Of a stretch of 64,000 nucleotides of DNA, positions 8,400 to 17,185 are shown in pieces. Origin of the DNA: Eggerthellaceae bacterium (GTDB lineage Bacteria; Actinomycetota; Coriobacteriia; Coriobacteriales; Eggerthellaceae). Below the pieces are notes generated by a model. The model was not told where the DNA came from. It was given only the letters and a program-made list of their open reading frames with translations, and ran no database searches. The stretch covers positions 1 through 64,000 of the forward strand of contig CAJTDS010000008.1 of assembly GCA_910575165.1 (NCBI GenBank). Direction: 5' to 3'. Every line of letters begins with the position of its first letter. Position 1 is the stretch's first letter. A program made the translations under genes and the position numbers.

Positions 8400-10124
8400 C
8401 TATTCTCCGCCGGCCGCCTCGTGATCTTCCGTTTCGGCAGAGGACTGCCGCTCCTCGTCGCCCGACGCCATCGCGGGCTCTCCCCCGTCGCCATCGGCGA
8501 GCTCGGCGGCTGCGGCCTGCGTCTCCTCGCCGGAGCCGTCTTCCTCCAGGGTCGCCGACAGCGCCTCGGGCCGCTCCAGCTCGTAGTCGGCGCGCACGTC
8601 GGGCTGGGAGGCGGAGCTCGCGTCCACCACGATGCTGAAGTCGGTGACGGTGATGGTGTAGGGGCTCGTGCCCTTCACGAACGTAGCGCCTTCGGGCGAC
8701 TTGATGGTGACGGGACGGCCCTCGGCGTCGGAGAGCACGCCTTCGCAGGAAAGCGAGCTTAGGGTGCTGTCGCCGGTCACCGTCCAGGAGCTGCTCTTGT
8801 CTATGATCAGGTTCGCCTGGCCCTTCGCCATGGCGGCGGTGGGGTTGCCGGCGAAGGAGTCGTCCTTGCCCACCGCGCCCACCAGCTGGCTTCCCTCGGT
8901 CAGAAACACCGTCACCTGGCTGAGAGAATCCCACAGGATGTCGCCCTCCATCAGCTGGCCGATGCCCGTCAGCGAGCACACGGCGCCGTTGCCGCCTGCG
9001 CTGCCCCATCCCCTGCCCCCGGTGTTGCCGCTGCAGCGGAGGAAGAACGCGTCGTCGGCCAACGAGAGGTCCGCCGCCTGCAGCACGATGGTGGCCTGGG
9101 TGTTCGTCACGTAGAACAGCCCGCCCTCGCGGGATGAAAGGCTACCGCCCACCATGTGAAACGTCGTGCGCCCCGTAGAGGTGTCCGTCTCGCTTCCCTG
9201 GTAGAGCACCACGTTGTACCGGCAGTCGTCGTCGGCGCTGCTGCGCGGGCTGCTGGACACGAGGCAGTCGAACAGGCGCACGGCATTCTTTCCCTCGACC
9301 TCCACGGCATGAGACCGTGCCGCGGACAGGGAGCCGTCCAGCACCGTCAGGTCACCTTTGCTCGACAGCACCGGCGACTCCTTGCCCAAGGTCATGAGCG
9401 TGCCCCCCTGAAGCACCAGCGAGCCGCCCTCGTTGCCCACGACCGCCGCCGGCGACTGCTCGCCCTCGGTGCGAACCTGGACGTCCCACGAGCACAGCGA
9501 CGCCCCTTCGACGACCGCAAGGCCGGCCGACGCGCTTTGCTGGGTGGACACGGCGCTGTCGGCGATGAGGGCCTCGCTCCTCTTCCCCAGGACGAACAGC
9601 CCCGTGCCGCCGTCGGCGTTGGTGCTTACGGTGCCGCCGCCGACGAGAAGCTGGCCGGGGGCGACCAGAAGCGCCGAGCCCACGCCGTAGGTGGCAGCCA
9701 GCAGACCTCCGGTGCTCGAAGGGGACCGCCGCTCCACGGTCACGTCCAGCAACGTCACCTGCGCATGGTCGTCGAGCACTGCGACGGCGCTCTCGTCGGT
9801 GCCCGTCGACTCGATGGTCTCGCCTTGCACGAGGCCGTCCTCCCTGAACTCCCGGATGGCCTTGTAGGATGTCGGGCGGCGAGGCGGCTCCCCCTGCTGA
9901 GCCTCCTTCTGGGCCGCGCCGTCGACGGACGGGGCGAAGAGGGTTCCCTCGGCGGGAAGGGCGAAACCGTCGCCGGCCAGGACGCCCTGCGCCTGGCCGA
10001 GCACCTGCGACAGGGGCGAGGGCGCGAAGGTCGACTCATCGAAGGAACCGAGCTGGGTCGCCGCCGCAACAACTACGGCGCCGGCGAGGATCACCCCGGC
10101 GAGGGTCTTTGACTTTCCCTTCAC
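8400..10124 (-). CDS. Secreted protein with parallel beta-helix-like repeats
   Basis: A 574-residue protein that begins MKGKSKTLAGVILAGAVVVAAATQ, a signal peptide or anchor. GTG at 10124 is preferred because GAGGTGG precedes it and it starts just after the activator's stop codon; the longer frame from 10175 would overlap that gene. Residues 110-420 carry irregular repeats such as VTLLDVTVERRS, LLVGGGTVSTNADGG and LVLQGGTLMTLG, the strand-turn pattern of right-handed beta-helix surface proteins. The last 60 residues are acidic and Ala/Ser-rich, with no LPXTG or lipobox. It lacks homology I can name. Adjacency to the sigma-54 activator suggests co-transcription, but no shared function is evident. 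Confidence 0.7.
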   Translation of the reverse strand: MKGKSKTLAGVILAGAVVVAAATQLGSFDESTFAPSPLSQVLGQAQGVLAGDGFALPAEGTLFAPSVDGAAQKEAQQGEPPRRPTSYKAIREFREDGLVQGETIESTGTDESAVAVLDDHAQVTLLDVTVERRSPSSTGGLLAATYGVGSALLVAPGQLLVGGGTVSTNADGGTGLFVLGKRSEALIADSAVSTQQSASAGLAVVEGASLCSWDVQVRTEGEQSPAAVVGNEGGSLVLQGGTLMTLGKESPVLSSKGDLTVLDGSLSAARSHAVEVEGKNAVRLFDCLVSSSPRSSADDDCRYNVVLYQGSETDTSTGRTTFHMVGGSLSSREGGLFYVTNTQATIVLQAADLSLADDAFFLRCSGNTGGRGWGSAGGNGAVCSLTGIGQLMEGDILWDSLSQVTVFLTEGSQLVGAVGKDDSFAGNPTAAMAKGQANLIIDKSSSWTVTGDSTLSSLSCEGVLSDAEGRPVTIKSPEGATFVKGTSPYTITVTDFSIVVDASSASQPDVRADYELERPEALSATLEEDGSGEETQAAAAELADGDGGEPAMASGDEERQSSAETEDHEAAGGE

Positions 10125-10134
10125 AACGGCCACC

Positions 10135-12201
10135 TCAGAAGCGGACGAACGCCGCGATGTCGTCTTCCTCGTCAAGGACGATGCGCGCCTTCATACCGAG
10201 CTTGTCCAGAAGCTCCCGCATGCCCTCCTCGTCCACGCCCAGATGGGCCGCCACCTTCGGCAGGTCGCCGTCGAAGCGACCCACCAGCTCCCGCAGCCGC
10301 GCCCGCGCCTCGAAGAGCCGCAGGCCTTCCAGATGATCGTCGGCTTCGGCCACGCTGGCGCTTGCCGGCCCGTCGGGGCTTTGGTTCGCGCCGCCGGCGA
10401 TATAGAGCGGCAGCGCCGATACGCCCACGTTGGCGCCCTCGCCTTCCATGATCAGGCAGCGCTCCACCACGTTGCGCAGCTCGCGCACGTTGCCAGGCCA
10501 GCTGTAGGACTGCAGCGCCCGCATGGCGGCCTCAGGGAAGGCGGACAGCGGAACGTTGAGCTGCTGGGAGAGCCGCGCGTTGAAGTACTCCACCAGAAGC
10601 GGCACGTCGTCAAGGCGACGCCTCAGCTGCGGCAGGTGGATCTCCACCATGCTCAGGCGGTAGTACAGGTCGCTGCGGAACTTCTTCTCGGCGATGAGCC
10701 GCTGGATGTTCTGGTTGGTGGCGGCGATGACGCGCAAATCCAGCGGCTTGGTGTCGTTTGACCCCAGCTTCGTCACGCTGGACTCCTGCAGCACGCGCAA
10801 CAGGCTCACCTGCATGTCCACCGGCATCTCGCCGATCTCGTCCAGGAACAGCGTGCCCCCGTCGGCGAACTCGAACTTGCCCACGGCCCCTTCCTCGCGA
10901 GCTCCCGTGAACGCACCGCCCTCGTAGCCGAACAGCTCCGTGGCCAGCAGGTCGCGGGGAAGCGCGCCGCAGTTCACTGCCACGAAGGCGCCAGTGCGGC
11001 CGCTGCGGCGGTGGAGCGCGCGGGCCACCACCTCCTTGCCCGTGCCCGTCTCGCCCAGCAGCAGCACGTTGGTCTTCACCGGCGACACCTTGCGCACCAG
11101 CCGGTCGACCGCCTTCCACTCGTCGCTCTCGCCGATGTAGTCGACCTCGCCCTCTCCCAGCGGCATGATCTCGGCTTCGCGGCGCTTGACCGCCTTGGCC
11201 ACGGCCTTCGCCGGCTTTCTGGCGCCGGGGACGGCCTCGTCGGCCGGGGACGCGGGCGCCTCGAACACCAGCAGCATGAACGGCTCGGCGCCGTCGAGCT
11301 CCACCTTCCCGTGGCGGACCAGGGACAGCTCCAGGGCGCCGCGCGAGCGCTTCGGCTTGAAGGCCACCGGCAGGGGCTCCTCCATGCGGTCGGGCAGCTC
11401 CAGCAACTGTCGCAGCAACGAGGAGTCGCTCAGGTAGGCCGATAGCGACTGCGTGCCGTAGGAGTACTTGTCCCAGTCGGGCATGTAGGGACGCATGGCC
11501 ATGTTGGCTACCAGGATGCGGCCTTTCCCGTCCACGGCGACCACCGGCCCCTCGTACAGGGACAGCAGAGGTTTGAAGAAGTCAACCGTGAGCACCGAGC
11601 TGGCCCGCGGGCCCATGTCGTAGAGAGCCTTGGTGAGTTCGACGCTCTGCACGCACAGGTCAAGGGCGCTGGGCGGCAGGAATCCGAAGGGGCTGTTGAA
11701 GTTGAGGGCGCCGAAGTAATGGCCCTTCCCGTCAAGGTAAGGGGCCGCCACGCCGGAGTAGCTTTGGGCGATGGCCCGGTAGTGCTCGAAGCCGTCGATG
11801 CGCACGGGCCTCTTCTCGGAGCACACCAAGGTGGCGTTGCCGGTGCCCACCTCGGCCTCGCGCATGAACGTGCCGAAGGTGCGCGAGTAGGTGTTCAGGG
11901 GGCTGATCAGCTCGAAAACGAAGTTCTCGCCGTCCATGAGCGAGACGTTACAGCCCAGCAGCACCTTCATGAAGCGCATGACGGGCTGGGTGGCCGCCAG
12001 CGAGGGCTTGTAGCGCAGGCGCTTCTCCTGCAGCAGCGCCGAGTTCTCCTTGGCGAAATCGCTCGACCAGGGGTTCAGCCCCGCGTTGCGGCAGCGCTTC
12101 CAGGAAAGGGCGATCTCGGGCCGAACCTTGTCCTGCAGGATCTCGCCGGTACTGACGAAGGTCTTCCACGCCTCAAGCGCATGCTCGGTCGTCTGCGTCA
12201 T
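10135..12201 (-). CDS. Sigma-54-dependent transcriptional activator (AcoR/DhaR-like)
   Basis: A 688-residue bacterial enhancer-binding protein. Residues 1-180 resemble the N-terminal GAF sensor of AcoR/DhaR-type activators ([17 protein letters not shown], then a GTGNATLVC segment). A PAS-like region with [14 protein letters not shown] follows at 218-235. The AAA+ domain has Walker A GETGTGKE (383-390), the sigma-54 contact loop GAFTGA (429-434) and Walker B LFLDEIGE (451-458). A Fis-type helix-turn-helix ends the protein. All parts for ATP-driven opening of sigma-54 holoenzyme are intact. ATG 12201 is used; the upstream extension has no coding character. It lies 61 bases downstream of rpoN, so it is the prime candidate activator for the -24/-12 promoters of the CoA island. 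The inducer is unknown. Confidence 0.93.
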   Translation of the reverse strand: MTQTTEHALEAWKTFVSTGEILQDKVRPEIALSWKRCRNAGLNPWSSDFAKENSALLQEKRLRYKPSLAATQPVMRFMKVLLGCNVSLMDGENFVFELISPLNTYSRTFGTFMREAEVGTGNATLVCSEKRPVRIDGFEHYRAIAQSYSGVAAPYLDGKGHYFGALNFNSPFGFLPPSALDLCVQSVELTKALYDMGPRASSVLTVDFFKPLLSLYEGPVVAVDGKGRILVANMAMRPYMPDWDKYSYGTQSLSAYLSDSSLLRQLLELPDRMEEPLPVAFKPKRSRGALELSLVRHGKVELDGAEPFMLLVFEAPASPADEAVPGARKPAKAVAKAVKRREAEIMPLGEGEVDYIGESDEWKAVDRLVRKVSPVKTNVLLLGETGTGKEVVARALHRRSGRTGAFVAVNCGALPRDLLATELFGYEGGAFTGAREEGAVGKFEFADGGTLFLDEIGEMPVDMQVSLLRVLQESSVTKLGSNDTKPLDLRVIAATNQNIQRLIAEKKFRSDLYYRLSMVEIHLPQLRRRLDDVPLLVEYFNARLSQQLNVPLSAFPEAAMRALQSYSWPGNVRELRNVVERCLIMEGEGANVGVSALPLYIAGGANQSPDGPASASVAEADDHLEGLRLFEARARLRELVGRFDGDLPKVAAHLGVDEEGMRELLDKLGMKARIVLDEEDDIAAFVRF

Positions 12202-12262
12202 CGCACCTCTTCTCTTCCCCGTTTCCGCCTCACCACACTTTACCACGGATGCGGGCGATTCC

Positions 12263-13882
12263 CTACCGTCGCCGCTGGGATTGCCGCCCGATTCCAAGGG
12301 CCTCGCGGTACTTCGCGACGGTGCGGCGCTTGATGTCGACCCCCTCATTGTTGAGCAGGTCGGTGATGGCGGCGTCCGACAGGGGCTTGCGCGGGTCCTC
12401 CTGGGCCACCAGGTCACGAATGCGCGTCTTCACCGCCACGGACGAGACGGCCGCGCCGGGCCGGGAGCTCGAGCTGATGCCGCTGGTGAAGAAGAACCGC
12501 AGCGGGTAGGTGCCCCACGGCGTGAGCACGTGCTTGTCGGCGACGATGCGGCTGATGGTGGACACGTTGAATCCCAGGGCGTCGGCCGCCTGCTGCATGG
12601 TGAGGGGCCGAAGCGCCCGCTCCCCTTCGGCGAAGAAGGCGAATTGCGCCTCCACCAGATAGGTCCCGAAGCGGAACAGCGTCTGGCTGCGCTGCTCGAT
12701 GTTGGCGAGCACCCGCTTGGCGTCCTCGGCATGGCTGGAAAGCCATTCGCTGGCCCCCGAGTCGTCCTTCGCGTCCTGCGCGAGCTGGGCGTAGTCCTTC
12801 GAGAGCACCACCCGCTCCGCAAGCTCGCCCAGCACGCGCACCGAGAAGCCCGCGGGAGTGCGCGCGACGGAGATGTCCGGGATGACGTAGACCGTGTCGC
12901 GACTCTGGGAAAACGATGAGCCGGGGCGCGGGTTGAGCTCGCAGATCAGGCGGCGGACCTCGCCCAGTTCGTCAAGGCTTATCCGGTAGGTGCGCATGAG
13001 CTGGGTGGTGCGGTTGTCCGCCAGATCCTGCAGGCTCTCGGTCACGATGCGGCGGGCGAGCACCGTCACGTCGTCCTCGCCGGCAAGCTGCAGGGCCAGG
13101 CATTCGGCCAAGTCCCTGGCACCGACCCCGCGGGGCTGCAGCCCTTGGACGGCGGCCAGGGCCGATGCGACGTCCTCGAGCGGCACCTGCGCCTCGTGGG
13201 CCAGCCGATGGAGGCTTCCGGCGAAGTAGCCGTTGTCGTCGAGGCAGTCGATGACGGCGAGCACCAGCTCGTAGGTTGCGTCCGGGAGGTTGCGCCCGTC
13301 CACCTGCATGCGCAGAAAGCTCGCCAGGGTCTCGGTCTGGCAGCAGTCGTCACGCAGCCGGCGGGCATCCAGGTCCATGCCGAAGCCGCGGGCCTGGGCG
13401 CGGTCGTGGAACGCGACGTTGGTCAAGGAGGCGCCGAAGGAGTCATCGCGGCTGCCGCCCGAGCCCGGCCGAGGCTCGAACGCGGAGTCCTTCCGGTGGC
13501 TCCAGTCGTCGGCATGCGAGCCCTCCTGCGCCGCCAGCGCGCCGTCGCGATAGTCGTTCGAGCCGTCGCGGACCTGGGCGCGGTTGTGCTCGATGTCGCC
13601 ATGGCCCGAGTACCAGTTCGCCGAATCGTAGTTCAGGTCGCTTTCCGGCTGGTCATCATCGCGCAGGGAAAGCTCGCCGAAGGACAGGTCGCTTGTGGCG
13701 TAGTCAAGCTCGAGCAGCGGGTTCTGCTCGACGGCCTTGGAGATGTAGGTATCAAGGGCGGTGACGGGCAGGGAGAGCACTTCGAGGCCGTGGATGGCGC
13801 TGGGAGCCAGATGGTTCTTCGGCGCGACGGTGGTCCGAGAAGCGGACTGGAGCCGTACGCCCGAGCTTGCAGCACCGTGCAT
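12263..13882 (-). CDS. rpoN: RNA polymerase sigma-54 factor
   Basis: A 539-residue sigma-54. Region I is short and Gln-poor, ending VEQNPLLELDY (usual ELExNPLLE). An acidic region II follows, and then the core-binding domain with LQPRGVGARDLAECLALQL. The DNA-binding part contains AADALGFNVSTISRIVADKHVLTPWGTYPLRFFF, and the RpoN box at 518-526 reads KRRTVAKYR against the canonical ARRTVAKYR. This box reads the -24 element. GGGGAGG precedes the ATG. It is transcribed ahead of the activator gene. Sigma-54 is missing from most Actinobacteria, which makes this locus unusual for such a genome. Confidence 0.97.
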   Translation of the reverse strand: MHGAASSGVRLQSASRTTVAPKNHLAPSAIHGLEVLSLPVTALDTYISKAVEQNPLLELDYATSDLSFGELSLRDDDQPESDLNYDSANWYSGHGDIEHNRAQVRDGSNDYRDGALAAQEGSHADDWSHRKDSAFEPRPGSGGSRDDSFGASLTNVAFHDRAQARGFGMDLDARRLRDDCCQTETLASFLRMQVDGRNLPDATYELVLAVIDCLDDNGYFAGSLHRLAHEAQVPLEDVASALAAVQGLQPRGVGARDLAECLALQLAGEDDVTVLARRIVTESLQDLADNRTTQLMRTYRISLDELGEVRRLICELNPRPGSSFSQSRDTVYVIPDISVARTPAGFSVRVLGELAERVVLSKDYAQLAQDAKDDSGASEWLSSHAEDAKRVLANIEQRSQTLFRFGTYLVEAQFAFFAEGERALRPLTMQQAADALGFNVSTISRIVADKHVLTPWGTYPLRFFFTSGISSSSRPGAAVSSVAVKTRIRDLVAQEDPRKPLSDAAITDLLNNEGVDIKRRTVAKYREALGIGRQSQRRR

Positions 13883-14025
13883 GAAACCTCCCCATCTGGG
13901 TCGTCCCGTGGAAAGGGCCCACAGCTCGCTCGCGCCGCCAAAAGCGCCGTTCGTCTCCCCTTTGCTGGATACTGGGTTGTCAGTTATTCAACAAACGACG
14001 CGAATGGGTACACTTCTGGCAAAAC

Positions 14026-14041
14026 TAGCACGTTTTTTGCT
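14026..14041 (+). promoter_or_regulatory. Sigma-54-type promoter upstream of the GNAT gene
   Basis: TAGCACGTTTTTTGCT has the spacing of TGGCACG-N4-TTGCW and differs only in the second base of the -24 box, one of the conserved GG pair. It points at the GNAT gene whose ATG is at 14100 and lies in the divergent region next to rpoN. Confidence 0.5.
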
Positions 14042-14099
14042 ATCGCCCTTTGGTGGAACACATCTTAGTACTCCGCCACCTTGCGGTCAAGGAGGCTTC

Positions 14100-14588
14100 A
14101 TGGCTGCGCAATCGCCCGCATCCCCCACCTACGCCATCGTCGAATCTGGCAGCGAGCACAGCTCGGCCATCGCCCGCCTCGCGCTGCAGGCGGGGATGGG
14201 AGCGCTCTCCGACCGGGGCGTTTCCTTCGTTGCAGTGGAGGACGGCGCGTCCGATGCGGCAAAGGGCGAAGGCGGCGAAGGCGACGTGGGCAGCGGCAAG
14301 GTGCTCGGTTTCATCCGCATCGTGCGCAGCGCAGGACGCGACTACATCTGTCCCATCGTGGTCGACCCGTGCGCCCAAGGGCGCGGCGTGGGCGTGGCGC
14401 TCATGGACTTCGCCCACGAACGGTTCGGCACGCTGCGCTTCGTCGCCCGCGGGTCGGCCGTGCCCTTCTACGAGTCGCTGGGATGCCGCGAGACCTCTTG
14501 GTCGGACATCGCCCTCGACATCAGCAGCGACTGCGTGGACTGCCCCGACCGCGCCGGGTGCGCCCCCCAGCCCATGGTGTGGGACTAG
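14100..14588 (+). CDS. GNAT-family acetyltransferase
   Basis: A 162-residue acetyltransferase-like protein with the acetyl-CoA loop ICPIVVDPCAQGRGVGVALMDFA and the C-terminal SAVPFYESLGCRE. A cysteine-rich tail (CVDCPDRAGC) follows, which could bind a metal; that is inference. ATG 14100 follows AAGGAGG. The upstream open frame back to 13761 is antisense to rpoN and is discarded. A sigma-54-like promoter lies 59 bases before the start. The substrate is unknown. Confidence 0.8.
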   Translation: MAAQSPASPTYAIVESGSEHSSAIARLALQAGMGALSDRGVSFVAVEDGASDAAKGEGGEGDVGSGKVLGFIRIVRSAGRDYICPIVVDPCAQGRGVGVALMDFAHERFGTLRFVARGSAVPFYESLGCRETSWSDIALDISSDCVDCPDRAGCAPQPMVWD

Positions 14589-14675
14589 GCGCCCCCCTGC
14601 TGCGCGCCTTTCCGTCGCACGCCTTTCCGTCGCGCACCTTTCTGTCGCGCGCACAGCCCCCAAAGACGATGGCAG

Positions 14676-14731
14676 CCCACAGAATCGGCAGCTTGGGGAG
14701 AAAAAGCTCACGAACCTGCCGATTTTGCGGG
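14676..14731. repeat. Interspersed inverted repeat, copy A
   Basis: Arms at 14676-14695 and 14712-14731 match at 16 of 20 positions around a 16-base loop. The inner arm (GAACCTGCCGATT) and the A-rich loop are shared with copies at 38161 and 38362. It lies in a 342-base gap after the GNAT gene. The rest of the gap is a G/C-rich short-period repeat (14735-14850) built on GGGCGGAGCGGCGGGGCGGC-like units. Confidence 0.7.
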
Positions 14732-14734
14732 CTC

Positions 14735-14850
14735 CCGCCCGGCCGACGGGGGCGGAGCGGCGGGGCGGCCGACGGGGGCGGAGCGGCGGGGCGGCCGACG
14801 GGACGGAGCGGCGGGTCGGCTGACGGGTCGGCTGACGGGGCGGGCTGAAA
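14735..14850. repeat. G-rich short tandem repeat
   Basis: About 115 bases made of variations on CGGCCGACGGGGGCGGAGCGG and GTCGGCTGACGG, repeated four to five times. No coding potential is seen. It lies between the inverted repeat and the terminator at 14861, at the convergent end of two genes. Confidence 0.6.
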
Positions 14851-14860
14851 AGAGGGGCGG

Positions 14861-14898
14861 AAAAGGGAGGGGCCCGGCTTGCAGCAGCCGGGCCCCTC
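14861..14898 (-). terminator. Terminator of the CoA-island operon
   Basis: A perfect 13-bp stem (14867-14879 with 14886-14898) has a 6-base loop. On the minus strand it is followed by CC then TTTT. It lies 33 bases past the stop codon of the DinB-fold gene, the last gene of the crotonase/ligase/dehydrogenase group. Confidence 0.85.
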
Positions 14899-14930
14899 TT
14901 CTACTCAAACGTCTGCTCGCGCGGATGCGC

Positions 14931-15728
14931 CTAGCGCTGGCGCTTGGCCTCGGGGGCGGGGTCGGCGGGGCCGGCGTAGGTCTGCACGATGGAGGCGTAC
15001 CTGCGGGCCTCGTCGCCCACCACCTCCAGGTCGGTGTCCATCCAGTTGCGGCGGCGGATGGCCACGAGCGCCCAGTCCTTGGCGGTTCCCTTGATGTAGT
15101 TCTGGTCGTTGGGCTCGCCCTTGGCCCACACCTCGCCGGAGGGCAGCGTCAGCTCCAGGTACATGGGCACCTCGGGGTCGAACTCGAGGCCGTTGACGTT
15201 GTACATGTTGGGGCGGCCCTGCCAGGAGAGGAACAGCGTGGAGGTGATGCGCTCCTTCACGACCGGGTCGATGCCCAGGGCGTCGTAGATGTCCACGCTG
15301 TGGGCCCACAGCTCCATGAGGCGCGCCGAGGCCAGGGAGCGCACGGACATGGGCGGGATGCCGGCGGCCCAGGGCACGCGGCCCTTCGGGCCCAGCTCCA
15401 TGAACTTGTCGCACATGATGGTGCGCTGCTCGCGCCACCAGTTCAGAATCTCGGCGCCGGTCTTGTCCTGGTAGGCCAGCACGTGGTAGTGCTCGTCCTG
15501 CTCGGAGGCGGCGTCGGCCACGGCGTTCACCGACTCGCCGCGCCCGCACAGAAGCTCGGCGGCGCAGTAGTCGAAGAAGGCGATGTGGGTGATGACGTCC
15601 TTGAGGGTCCAGGTGTCGCAGTAGGCGGCCTGGCGGTTCCAGTCCTCCTCGGTGAAGTCCTGCACGAGGGCGTCGATGGTGGACGCCTCGGCGATCAGGT
15701 CGTCGACGGGAGAGAAGATTTCAGCCAT
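14931..15728 (-). CDS. DinB-fold metal-binding protein (TIGR03084-like, maleylpyruvate isomerase superfamily)
   Basis: A 265-residue protein of the DinB/mycothiol-dependent maleylpyruvate isomerase superfamily. The N-terminal helix bundle is EIFSPVDDLIAEASTIDALVQDFTEEDW...TWTLKDVITHIAFFDY, with a further candidate metal ligand in MELWAHSVDIYDALG. The C-terminal half matches the extended TIGR03084-type architecture as I recall it. Relatives often sit beside acyl-CoA ligase and crotonase genes; their reaction is unsettled. ATG 15728 has AAGGAAC upstream, and a longer frame to 15770 is rejected. It is separated from the dehydrogenase gene by about 254 bases of structured sequence. Confidence 0.75.
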   Translation of the reverse strand: MAEIFSPVDDLIAEASTIDALVQDFTEEDWNRQAAYCDTWTLKDVITHIAFFDYCAAELLCGRGESVNAVADAASEQDEHYHVLAYQDKTGAEILNWWREQRTIMCDKFMELGPKGRVPWAAGIPPMSVRSLASARLMELWAHSVDIYDALGIDPVVKERITSTLFLSWQGRPNMYNVNGLEFDPEVPMYLELTLPSGEVWAKGEPNDQNYIKGTAKDWALVAIRRRNWMDTDLEVVGDEARRYASIVQTYAGPADPAPEAKRQR

Positions 15729-15982
15729 GACAGTTCCTTTCGTTCGCTTTTGCAATGGTACAAACAGCAACGCTTCGGCTTAACCCGCCAGCCAGAGGGA
15801 CTCCGAGGCAGCGAGGCCGTCCGCCGGCGCGTCGCGGAGCAACGCGGGGCTCGGCGGAACGGACGGGATGCGAGGACTGTCCAAGCAAGGCGAGTCCCGC
15901 AGCATCCGGCACGCCGAGCTCCGCGAAGGATTGCGAAGCTCGCGGCGTCGGATGGGCTCGCCGCCTCGAAAGCCCGCGCTGG
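15729..15982 (-). other. Structured intergenic region, no gene
   Basis: A 254-base gap between two genes of one transcription unit. It contains imperfect inverted pairs, for example CATCCGGCACGCCGAGCT near 15903 with AGCTCGCGGCGTCGGATG near 15936. It could be a processing or attenuation site. No open frame with coding character is seen. Confidence 0.4.
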
Positions 15983-17161
15983 TTATTTGGCGGCGTAGGG
16001 CTTCTGGATGGCGCGGCCGGCGATGTGAATCATGATCTCGTCGGTACCGGCGCCGATGCGGTAGACGCGCTGGTCGCGCCACAGACGGGAGATACGGCAG
16101 TCCTTGGTGTAGCCGATGCCGCCCATGACCTGCATGGCGGTGTCGATGACATCGAAGGCCGCGCGGCCGCAGTACAGCTTCGCCACGGCGGAGTCGATCT
16201 GCACGGACTCGCCGTTGTCGATCTTCCACGCGGTGCGGTACACCCAGTTGCGCATGTTCTCGATCTTCATGTACATGTCGGTGATGTGCTCCTGGATGAG
16301 CTGGTTCTTGCCGATGGGCTTGCCGAACTGGATGCGCTGGGTGGCGTAGGTAACGGCATCCTCGAAAGCGCACTCGGCGGCACCGAGCGACTGGGCGCAG
16401 GCGATCAGGCGCTCCACCTCGAAGTTCACCATGGCCTGCATGAAGCCGTTGCCCTCGACGCCCACGAGGTCCTTCTCGTCAAGCTCGACGTCGGTCAGCG
16501 TCATCTCGCAGGTGTTGCCCATGTTCCAGCCGATCTTCTCCAGCGGCTCGATCTTGATGCCGGGCATGACGTTACCCTCGTCGTCGTGCAGCTGCACCCA
16601 CCACATGGACACGCGGCTGCGGTTCTTGGGGTCGGCCGGATCGTCGTCGGCATCGCGGGCCACGCACAACATGTACTTGGAGTTCACGGCGTTGGTCATG
16701 AAGGACTTCGAGCCATTGAGGTACACCTTGCCGTCGCGGCGCTTGAAGGTGGTGGCCACAGCCGAGCTGTCGGAACCGGCGCCGGGCTCGGTGAAGCCCA
16801 GCACGAAGCCAGGACGGCCGGCCATGACCTCGGCGAAGCACTGCTCCTGCTGCTCGGGAGAGCCGTACTCGGTCATGTCCTTCAGGGCGCACAGGTTGCC
16901 GTACACGTAGATGGGCGCGCCGTTCTTGCAGATGCGCTCGGAGACCAGCATGAGCGTCTGCACGTCCACGGGCGTGCCGCCGAAGGCCTCGTCAACGCCC
17001 AGCATCTGGAAGCCGTTCTCCAGAAGGGCGTCGGTGAACTCCTGGGGCCAGCGATGCTCTTCGTCGCACTGCTTGAAGTACTCCTCGGTGCCGTAGCGCT
17101 CCATGAGCTCGTCGACGCTCTCCAGCAACAGCTCCTGCTCGTCGGTAAGGCTGAAATCCAT
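15983..17161 (-). CDS. Acyl-CoA dehydrogenase, CaiA-like
   Basis: A 392-residue flavoprotein of the acyl-CoA dehydrogenase family. FAD/substrate signatures include GFTEPGAGSDSSAVATTFKRRDGKVYLNGSKSFMTNA, GNTCEMTLTDVELDEKDLVG and the C-terminal DTAMQVMGGIGYTKDCRISRLWRDQRVYRIGAGTDEI. The pattern resembles crotonobetainyl-CoA reductase CaiA, which reduces a 2-enoyl-CoA during anaerobic growth. No Etf genes are in the window. ATG 17161 is preferred over the longer frame to 17185, leaving a 24-base gap after the ligase gene. Confidence 0.9.
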   Translation of the reverse strand: MDFSLTDEQELLLESVDELMERYGTEEYFKQCDEEHRWPQEFTDALLENGFQMLGVDEAFGGTPVDVQTLMLVSERICKNGAPIYVYGNLCALKDMTEYGSPEQQEQCFAEVMAGRPGFVLGFTEPGAGSDSSAVATTFKRRDGKVYLNGSKSFMTNAVNSKYMLCVARDADDDPADPKNRSRVSMWWVQLHDDEGNVMPGIKIEPLEKIGWNMGNTCEMTLTDVELDEKDLVGVEGNGFMQAMVNFEVERLIACAQSLGAAECAFEDAVTYATQRIQFGKPIGKNQLIQEHITDMYMKIENMRNWVYRTAWKIDNGESVQIDSAVAKLYCGRAAFDVIDTAMQVMGGIGYTKDCRISRLWRDQRVYRIGAGTDEIMIHIAGRAIQKPYAAK

Positions 17162-17185
17162 GCGGCTTCCTTTCCCTTCTCTCAA

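Noticed and set aside
15740-15775. Possible -12 box (TTGCA) upstream of the DinB-fold gene
   Set aside because: No acceptable -24 box at the right distance.
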